From NCBI GenBank assembly GCA_002716405.1, contig PBBA01000005.1, positions 17,113 to 81,112 on the forward strand: a stretch of 64,000 bases of DNA, given 5' to 3'. The translations under genes were made by a program, and so were the position numbers. The DNA is from Chloroflexota bacterium. GTDB taxonomy: Bacteria; Chloroflexota; Dehalococcoidia; UBA2979. Of the stretch, positions 56,779-64,000 are shown in pieces. The notes below the pieces were generated by a model. It was given only the letters and a program-made list of their open reading frames with translations. It was not told the origin of the DNA and made no database searches. Position 1 is the stretch's first letter; the number at the start of each line of letters is the position of its first letter.

Positions 56779-57027
56779 ATGGCCATCCGCGGATACGTTT
56801 TGGTAGAAACCGAAGTTGGACGCACTGATTCAGTCAGAAATGCTATACGTGCATTAAAATCTAAATCCGCAACAATAACATCTGTTGATAGCGTAACTGG
56901 ACCTTTTGATGTGATAGTACAACTTGCCGCTGAAGACCTAGATTCATTGGCAAAAATAATCACTGATGATCTTCAATTACTTGAAGGTGTTCAACGAACC
57001 ACCACATGCCTATCCCTCAACCTTTGA
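56779..57027 (+). CDS. Stand-alone Lrp/AsnC ligand-binding (RAM) domain protein
   Basis: 82 aa; GYVLVETEVGRTDSVRNAIRALKSKSATITSVDSVTGPFDVIVQLAAEDLDSLAKII, no HTH. Confidence 0.85.
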   Translation: MAIRGYVLVETEVGRTDSVRNAIRALKSKSATITSVDSVTGPFDVIVQLAAEDLDSLAKIITDDLQLLEGVQRTTTCLSLNL

Positions 57028-57045
57028 TTTTCATATCATTGTTAC

Positions 57046-58047
57046 ATGAGTATCACAACGGATATACAAAATAATTTAGTTAATCTTGAAAAAAATACCT
57101 TGGACAAATTAACGTCTATTGATAATGCCGAGGATTTATCAGAACTCCGTACTCAATTATTAGGTCGAAATGGTGAACTAACTCAAATTCTTAGATCCAT
57201 AGGGGACTTGAATACGAACGAACGAAAACTGATAGGCCAAGCAAGTAACGCCTTAAAGAACAAACTCGAGCATATACTCAATGAAAAAAATACAGAACTA
57301 ATTTCTGTCCAACCATCAAACCTTGAATCACTTGATGTTTCTTTGCCAGGAAAATATCAGCCAATCGGACGTTTACATCCAATCACGCAAACTCTTAGAC
57401 AAATATTAGATGTTCTACGAAGGCTAGGATTCACAGTAGTTGAAGGACCAGAAGTAGAATTGAGTAGCTACAATTTTGACAAATTACGAATACCAGAAAA
57501 TCATCCTGCTCGAGATATGTGGGATACTTTTTGGATAGATAGAAAAGATGAGTCCATGTTGCTAAGAACGCATACAAGCCCTATGCAAATTCGATATATG
57601 GAAACTCATGAGCCACCTATTCGTGTAGCAGTTCCAGGGCGCTGTTATCGATATGAAGCTACTGACATGACACATGAATGGATGCTACAACAGGTTGAGT
57701 TGTTAGCAATTGACAAAGATGTATCATTGGCAGATCTAAAAGGAACCCTCCATGAATTCGCCAGGCAAATCTTTGGTTCAGATTCTGAAGTAATGTTACG
57801 AAATAGCTATTTCCCTTTTGTTGAACCAGGTGTTGAGCTGGCAGTAAAGTTCAGAGGAAAATGGTTAGAAATAATGGGGGCTGGGATGGTACATCCCGAA
57901 ATTATTGAAAACGCAGGCTATAATTCCTCTGTTTACACTGGATTCGCTGCAGGGATGGGAATCGAACGAATTGCAATGGCGGTATACGAAGTCGATGACA
58001 TACGCCACTTCTATACAAATGACTTACGGTTTTTATCACAATTTTAG
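57046..58047 (+). CDS. pheS: Phenylalanyl-tRNA synthetase alpha subunit
   Basis: HPITQTLRQILDVLRRLGFTVVEGPEVE; LRTHTSPMQIRYME; GAGMVHPEIIENAGYN; GFAAGMGIERIAM. Confidence 0.97.
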   Translation: MSITTDIQNNLVNLEKNTLDKLTSIDNAEDLSELRTQLLGRNGELTQILRSIGDLNTNERKLIGQASNALKNKLEHILNEKNTELISVQPSNLESLDVSLPGKYQPIGRLHPITQTLRQILDVLRRLGFTVVEGPEVELSSYNFDKLRIPENHPARDMWDTFWIDRKDESMLLRTHTSPMQIRYMETHEPPIRVAVPGRCYRYEATDMTHEWMLQQVELLAIDKDVSLADLKGTLHEFARQIFGSDSEVMLRNSYFPFVEPGVELAVKFRGKWLEIMGAGMVHPEIIENAGYNSSVYTGFAAGMGIERIAMAVYEVDDIRHFYTNDLRFLSQF

Positions 58048-58053
58048 GTAGGC

Positions 58054-58554
58054 ATGGCAAAAAATTCTTCATTCGACATTACAACTGGTTGTGATTATCA
58101 AGAAATTGATAACGCACTTAATCAAGCTCGTAAAGAAATTATTAACCGGTATGATTTTAAAAATGTTGTTGCAGAAATCGATTTTGATCAGCACAACAAT
58201 TCAATTGAAATACGAACCGAAGATAATTTTAAACTAGATGCAATTTGGACAATCTTGGTTAGTAAATTTATTGCAAGAAAAGTTCCACTTGAGAATATAA
58301 AACGTAATCCTTTAGAAACTGCCAGTGGTGGCTCTATTCGACAATCACTTTCTTTAATTCAAAACATTGAATCTGATATTGCCCGAGATATCACAAATCA
58401 CGTTAAAAGCATGAAATTAAAACGCACTCAAGCGCAAAATCAAGCTGACTCGATTAGAGTGTCTAGCCCTAATCGAGATGATCTACAAAAGGTAATGCGT
58501 AATCTAGAAAATGAAGACTGGGGAATTAAGTTAATATTTGGCAATTATCGATAA
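58054..58554 (+). CDS. YajQ family (UPF0234) nucleotide-binding protein
   Basis: SSFDITTGCDYQEIDNALNQARKEIINRYDFKNV; ARDITNHVKSMKLKRTQAQNQADSIRVSSPNRDDLQKVM. Confidence 0.95.
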   Translation: MAKNSSFDITTGCDYQEIDNALNQARKEIINRYDFKNVVAEIDFDQHNNSIEIRTEDNFKLDAIWTILVSKFIARKVPLENIKRNPLETASGGSIRQSLSLIQNIESDIARDITNHVKSMKLKRTQAQNQADSIRVSSPNRDDLQKVMRNLENEDWGIKLIFGNYR

Positions 58555-58619
58555 TTAATTTTTTGTATCATACGCTCTGAATTACAAGGAAATTGATACT
58601 AAAAAAACGAGAGGTGAAT

Positions 58620-61046
58620 GTGCTTGTTTCATTAAAATGGCTTAATACATATGTTACTTTGCCTACAAATCTTGATGTAGACAAATTCGCAGAAACCCTT
58701 ACTATGGCCTCTGCTGAGGTTGATGCTGTGATCAAAATTGGCCAAGAATGGGATCCTTCTCTTGTTGTAACTGCTGAAATAGTCTCGATAGATAAACATC
58801 CGAATGCTGATAGGCTACGTTTAGCTACTGTTAACTACGGCGCTGAAGATAACCAACAAGTAGTATGTGGTGCACCAAATTTAAGTATTGGGCAGAAAGT
58901 TGCTTTTGGTCGTGAAGGATCAGAATTGACTAATCCACAAACAGGGAAAAAACAAAAACTTAAAGCAAATAAAATCAGAGGAATCACATCTGCAGGAATG
59001 ATTCTTTCAGAAGCTGAACTAGGTATATCAGATAACCATGATGGAATAATTGAGCTCGCTACTGATACGCCTATTGGGTTACCTTTACAAGATCATCTTG
59101 GTGACACAATCCTTGATATACATATCTGGCCTAATAGGCCAGATATGATGTCGATGGTTGGTATTGCAAGAGAAATTTCTGCAATCCTTAACAACACAAT
59201 TCAACATCCATTAAAATATAACTTAGAAGCTTCAGATAATAATCAAAAGATAAAAGTTTTGGTTGAAAATGAAAATCTGTGTAGTAGATATATAGCTACT
59301 ATTATCAAAAACGTTTCCGTCGGACCTTCACCAGGGTGGCTACAAGAGAGGTTACAATCTATTGGTCAAAGACCTATTAACAATGTTGTTGATATCACAA
59401 ATTATGTAATGTTTGAATTGGGACAGCCATTACATGCATTCGATCTAGATAAAATCGATGGGAATATTACTGTGCGTTCTGCGCATAAAGATGAACCATT
59501 ACAAACTCTGGATAATTTAGAGAGAACTCTTACTCCTGAAATGTTGGTTATCGCCGACGATTCCCAACCTATTGCCTTAGCTGGTGTAATGGGAGGCAAA
59601 AATACAGAGGTAACTGAAACCACAACTAATATACTTTTAGAAGCTGCACGCTTTGATCCAGTCAGTATAAGACGAACTTCTAACAAATTAGCACTTAGAT
59701 CTGAAGCTTCTTCCCGTTTCGAGCGGGGTTTATCATCACATTTAGCATTAGATGCTACACAGAGAGCAATCCAACTTTTTATAGAGATAACAGGTGCCAC
59801 ACCTCCAGATAATTACGTTGATATTCACCCTATACCAAACGAAAATCATGAAATTCAACTAGCAAGAACTCGAATTGATACTTTAATAGGATTCTATATA
59901 CCAACTACAGAAGTAATATCCATCTTAGAAAATTTAGGATTTTCAGTTAAATCTACAACAATTAATGGCGGTGATGAATTATTCACTGTCCAAGCACCAT
60001 GGTGGCGAACTGATATCACAATACCCGATGACATTATCGAAGAAATAGTAAGACTGGCTGGCTATGATCGATTACCCGAATCAACAATTAGCGGACAAAT
60101 CCCTGCTTGGGAACCTAATAATGAACTGGTATTCCGAGAAGAAGTTCGTGACTCTTTGGTTAAACTGGGTTGGCAAGAAGTCATTACCTATTCACTTACA
60201 ACTAAAGAAGTTCTTCAGAAAGTATTACCACCAGAAGAGATCGAAGGCTTTGATTTTTTCCGCCTAAAAAACACACTCTCATCTGACCGTGAAATCTTAA
60301 GGCCAACATTACGGCATTCGATCTTGGAAACAATTGAACGAAATATCCGTTTAGGAGCAAATAACATTGCTATCTTTGAGATCGCTTCTGTGTATTTATC
60401 GCAAAAAAATAATTCATTACCAGAAGAAAAATCATTACTCACTGGTGCCATTAGTGGATTCGAAATCAATCGATGGGGGCAACCAACTTCTAAACCTCTT
60501 GATTTTTTTGATGCAAAAGGTACGGTTGAAAACTTACTAGAAAATTTTGATACAAAAGCTAATTATGAACATTCAGAAATGTTTGGATTTATCACTGGCC
60601 GCACAGCGTCAATCCTAGTCAATAACACTCCAATAGGGTTCATAGGTGAACTATCATTAGATACTTTAACTCAGTTTGGTATTTCTCAGCCCACAATTCT
60701 ATTTGAATTAGAATTAGAAATTTTGTTGAATCAATTGAAATTACAGAAAGAATTTTTACCAATCTCGAAATTCCCTTCTGTCCAGCAAGATCTATCCTTA
60801 TTAGTCCCATACTCAGTATCAGTTGGTGAAGTACAAAATGTATTCGAAAATTCTATAATAGTAAGTAGTGCTGAACCTTTTGATGTTTATACAGGAGATG
60901 GTGTTGCGGATGATTGTCGCGCTGTAGCAATCAACATAAATTATCAATCAATGGAAAGAACACTTAGTAAAGAGGATGTCGAAAAAGAACAACAAAAAAT
61001 TCTTAAGCAATTGAAAAAACTCTATGATATCCATCCAAGATTTTAA
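58620..61046 (+). CDS. pheT: Phenylalanyl-tRNA synthetase beta subunit (GTG start; track start 58593)
   Basis: VLVSLKWLNTYV N-terminus, tRNA-binding domain, DIHIWPNRPDMMSMVGIAREI, GLSSHLALDATQRA; SD gagaggtg upstream of 58620. Confidence 0.95.
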   Translation: MLVSLKWLNTYVTLPTNLDVDKFAETLTMASAEVDAVIKIGQEWDPSLVVTAEIVSIDKHPNADRLRLATVNYGAEDNQQVVCGAPNLSIGQKVAFGREGSELTNPQTGKKQKLKANKIRGITSAGMILSEAELGISDNHDGIIELATDTPIGLPLQDHLGDTILDIHIWPNRPDMMSMVGIAREISAILNNTIQHPLKYNLEASDNNQKIKVLVENENLCSRYIATIIKNVSVGPSPGWLQERLQSIGQRPINNVVDITNYVMFELGQPLHAFDLDKIDGNITVRSAHKDEPLQTLDNLERTLTPEMLVIADDSQPIALAGVMGGKNTEVTETTTNILLEAARFDPVSIRRTSNKLALRSEASSRFERGLSSHLALDATQRAIQLFIEITGATPPDNYVDIHPIPNENHEIQLARTRIDTLIGFYIPTTEVISILENLGFSVKSTTINGGDELFTVQAPWWRTDITIPDDIIEEIVRLAGYDRLPESTISGQIPAWEPNNELVFREEVRDSLVKLGWQEVITYSLTTKEVLQKVLPPEEIEGFDFFRLKNTLSSDREILRPTLRHSILETIERNIRLGANNIAIFEIASVYLSQKNNSLPEEKSLLTGAISGFEINRWGQPTSKPLDFFDAKGTVENLLENFDTKANYEHSEMFGFITGRTASILVNNTPIGFIGELSLDTLTQFGISQPTILFELELEILLNQLKLQKEFLPISKFPSVQQDLSLLVPYSVSVGEVQNVFENSIIVSSAEPFDVYTGDGVADDCRAVAININYQSMERTLSKEDVEKEQQKILKQLKKLYDIHPRF
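59121..59147. repeat. Perfect 12-bp inverted repeat (CATATCTGGCCT-aat-AGGCCAGATATG) inside pheT
   Basis: Both arms read directly and exactly complementary, 3-nt loop. Confidence 0.9.
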
Positions 61047-61105
61047 GATACGTTTTATTTTTTAAGATTAATATTGGGTTTATATAGATGTAAGGAAATG
61101 AATCT

Positions 61106-62476
61106 GTGAGTGATCAATCAAACACATACAGTAGTACAGCAACTGGTAACCGAAGCATCCTTCCTGATGATATGATCTCCGTTCAAGAAGCTAGAAGATT
61201 GATTCTTGAAAAATTTTCACCATTAGATTCAGTCTCTATTCCTATCACAGAAGCACTTAATCAGGTCACTACTGAAGATGTAGTAGCACAATTCGATATC
61301 CCACCTTATTCAAATACGGGTATGGATGGATACGCTGTTATAGCTAAAGACACGAAAAATGCATCCTATTCGGATCCAAAAAAATTATCGGTAACTGGCT
61401 ACTTACCTGCAGGGAAAATATTCAACGACACGGTGATGCCCGGTCAGGCTGTTCGTATTATGACAGGAGCACCTATACCTAACGGAGCTGATGCTATTGT
61501 ACCTTTTGAAGAAACTGATGAATATTTAGAAAAAGATAGTACAAAGAAAACAGAGAAAAACGAAGTCTTGATTAATGTTGAAGCAATTACAGGAGCAAAT
61601 ATACGACCTGCAGGTGAAGATATCACAAAAGGTACAGTAGTATTTAATAAAGGGACAATTTTGGGCCCTGCGCAAATTGCCGTATTAGCTTCGCTAGGTC
61701 TCAATAATATTAATGTCCATCGTCGTCCCATTGTAGCGGTTTTATCTACAGGAGATGAATTGCTTTATCCAGGTGAGTCTTATGCAGATGGAAAAATCTA
61801 TGATTCCAATAGCTCCGGATTAGCCGCACAAATTATAAACTTCGGTGGGGTACCAAAAATCTTAAATATTGCAAGAGACAACGTAAAAAGTCTCACACAT
61901 CTCATCCGTGAAGGAGTAGAAAGTGCAGATTTTTTGATCACATCCGCTGGAGTTTCAAGAGGTGATTTCGATCTTGTAAAAGCTGTCTTGGCAAAGGAAG
62001 GACATATTGGGTTTTGGACAGTAAAAATGAAACCTGGAAAGCCACTAGCTTTTGGTACCTTCACAAAAGAATCAGGAGCACAAGTACCGCATTTGGGGCT
62101 TCCTGGCAATCCAGTAAGTGCAATGCTTACCTTTGAGCTTTTTGGTCGACCAGCTATTTTTAAGATGCTGGGGAAAATTAATGCTTGGCCACGGCCATTA
62201 GTTAATGCCATTTCGAAAGATAGAATTGTCAATACTGATGGTCGCCGATTTTATGCTCGAGTTGTAATAGAAGAAGAAAATGAAATTCCTAAAGTTATTC
62301 TTACAGGAAAACAAAGCTCAGGGATACTAACTTCAATGTCGAAAGCAACAGCCTTTGCAATTTGCCCTTCCGATACTAGTGGAATCGAAGCAGGTCAAAT
62401 GTGTGAAGTAATACTGATAGATCGTGAAAATAATTATTATGGTGAATCAACATTAACAGAAAAAAAAGGGTACTAA
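61106..62476 (+). CDS. moeA: Molybdopterin molybdotransferase (GTG start)
   Basis: SVQEARRLILEKFSPL; QFDIPPYSNTGMDGYAV; GPAQIAVLASLGLNNINVHRRPIVAVLSTGDEL; GLPGNPVSAMLTFELF. Confidence 0.95.
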   Translation: MSDQSNTYSSTATGNRSILPDDMISVQEARRLILEKFSPLDSVSIPITEALNQVTTEDVVAQFDIPPYSNTGMDGYAVIAKDTKNASYSDPKKLSVTGYLPAGKIFNDTVMPGQAVRIMTGAPIPNGADAIVPFEETDEYLEKDSTKKTEKNEVLINVEAITGANIRPAGEDITKGTVVFNKGTILGPAQIAVLASLGLNNINVHRRPIVAVLSTGDELLYPGESYADGKIYDSNSSGLAAQIINFGGVPKILNIARDNVKSLTHLIREGVESADFLITSAGVSRGDFDLVKAVLAKEGHIGFWTVKMKPGKPLAFGTFTKESGAQVPHLGLPGNPVSAMLTFELFGRPAIFKMLGKINAWPRPLVNAISKDRIVNTDGRRFYARVVIEEENEIPKVILTGKQSSGILTSMSKATAFAICPSDTSGIEAGQMCEVILIDRENNYYGESTLTEKKGY

Positions 62477-62564
62477 GCACGATAAATTATTCCAATAACA
62501 CAATCGGCTACCATTATCCTCATACTTAGCAGTTGTCTATAACTACATAAAAGGTGTTCAACTA

Positions 62565-64000
62565 GTGACTAAACCATCACACCAAACAGTAATGCATACT
62601 GATGAAAATTATAAATGGAAAGCTTTTGCCGCTATCGCTATTTCAGCATCCACTCAAGTTCTGAGTGTCTCTATGGTATTTGTTGCATTATCTGCCATCG
62701 CAGAATATTACGGAATCACATTACGAGCAGTGGCATGGGTAGTAATAGCACAAAATTTAGCAATAAGTGCCCTCATGATGCCTATGGGAAGAATCGCAGA
62801 TATCATTGGTTGGAAAAAAGTTCATCTAACTGGATTATCCATTTCGGCAATCGCATGCATCATTACAGCAATAGCACCTTCTTTTGAACTAATGCTTTTC
62901 GCAAGAGTAGTTATGGCTGTAGGGATTTCTATGTCCACAGCCGTGGGATCGGCGATGGTCGTAGCCGTATTTCCTTCTGAAGAGCGTGGTAAAGCTATTG
63001 GTTCTCACACAACAGCCGTCGCCGTAGGAGGAGCATCAGGACCAATATTTGCAGGTATAGTTCTTAATCTATTTGCATGGCAGGCACTATTTTGGATTAT
63101 TGTAATTCCGTTAGTTATTTCATTTCTAGCTGGATATTTTGTTCTGGATGATCGGAAGTTAAATCAATTTCGTGCTGAAAAAAGAATACCATTTGATTTT
63201 ATAGGTGCTTTACTATCAGCAACAGCAATAGTGGTTCTGGCATTAACCATTAACAATCCACTGAATGTAAGCTGGTTTTCACCCCTAATTATTGGTGGTA
63301 GCGTTCTAGTATCCCTTTTAATCTACTCCTTTATTATCTGGGAATTAAAGATTACAAACCCCATGTTCGATCTTAGAATGTTTAAGAATTCTGTATTCAG
63401 CAAAGCAGTATTATCCCGTTTCACAGGATTTATGGCGATAAATCCATTTCGACTATTAACCCCAATCTACCTGATTAGCTTAAGAGGACTTAATGAAGGT
63501 ACAGCGGCAAGTTTAATTTTCCTCACTTCTGTTGGCATGGCGATAGCAGCTCAAAGTTCAGGTAGATTAACTGATCGATTTGGTTCAAGACCTTTTACAA
63601 TTGTAGGATTCTCAACTTTAATAATATCTTCTCTTTCCATGGTATTTATCTCTGAATCCACACCTTTGACCATTATTGCTGTAATACTATTAATGCAAGG
63701 ACTATCACATGGAATATGGGGAGTTTCTAACAATAGCCAAATTATGGGTTCTGTACCAACGTCAGTACTAGGAACAGTAGGTGCCTTTAGTAATCTTACA
63801 CGTAATACAGGTAATGTTACTGGACAGGCACTTGCATCAGCATTAGTAGTAGCTATCATGACATCACAAGGGTTTGATATTCCCCTCAGTGAACTCCAAA
63901 CAACTACGGGAGCATCAACAGCATTTTTAGATGGTTGGAGAATCGCATATATCGCAGCATTGATACTTAGTGTAATGAGCCTTGTTGTCTCAATACTCAC
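62565..64000 (+). CDS. MFS transporter, DHA2-like (partial, runs off right edge)
   Basis: Continuous frame from GTG 62565: VTKPSHQTVMHTDENYKWKAFAAIAISASTQVLSVSMVFVALSAIAEYYGI...MMPMGRIADIIGWKKVHLTGL...; multi-TM. Not in the ORF track. Confidence 0.9.
   Translation, partial: MTKPSHQTVMHTDENYKWKAFAAIAISASTQVLSVSMVFVALSAIAEYYGITLRAVAWVVIAQNLAISALMMPMGRIADIIGWKKVHLTGLSISAIACIITAIAPSFELMLFARVVMAVGISMSTAVGSAMVVAVFPSEERGKAIGSHTTAVAVGGASGPIFAGIVLNLFAWQALFWIIVIPLVISFLAGYFVLDDRKLNQFRAEKRIPFDFIGALLSATAIVVLALTINNPLNVSWFSPLIIGGSVLVSLLIYSFIIWELKITNPMFDLRMFKNSVFSKAVLSRFTGFMAINPFRLLTPIYLISLRGLNEGTAASLIFLTSVGMAIAAQSSGRLTDRFGSRPFTIVGFSTLIISSLSMVFISESTPLTIIAVILLMQGLSHGIWGVSNNSQIMGSVPTSVLGTVGAFSNLTRNTGNVTGQALASALVVAIMTSQGFDIPLSELQTTTGASTAFLDGWRIAYIAALILSVMSLVVSIL

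Noticed and set aside
63551-64000. Minus-strand ORF 63551..64000
   Set aside because: Antisense to the MFS transporter frame, which has coherent transmembrane and MFS motifs.

Overview
This 64 kb window is AT-rich bacterial chromosome with dense, mostly housekeeping gene content. The families present (DUF2298/Chlor_Arch_YYY, Agl23-like proteins, F420-type LLM oxidoreductase, bacterial large SRP RNA) suggest an uncultured Chloroflexota-like lineage; that placement is inference. I call about 55 protein genes, 10 tRNAs and one long Alu-domain-bearing SRP RNA at 43915..44178 (-), which the ORF track does not show. Two partial genes at the window edges are also missing from the track: an Mrp-type ATPase (left) and an MFS transporter (right). 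I saw no CRISPR array, transposase, integrase, prophage or rRNA operon. No locus is convincingly a complete undescribed system. The best leads are: (1) a compact apparent operon joining rnc-smc-ftsY to an archaeal-like DUF2298/Agl23/flippase/FAD-oxidoreductase module; (2) a prolyl isomerase whose coupled ATG start is followed by an in-frame TGA; (3) the infC leader, with a perfect palindrome, a 7-codon uORF and a likely AUC start; (4) an uncharacterised protein with a possibly degenerate restriction-endonuclease-like C-terminus; (5) a NuoEF pair with a ferredoxin tail reduced to one Fe-S cluster; (6) a perfect 12-bp hairpin inside the conserved NRPD motif of pheT.
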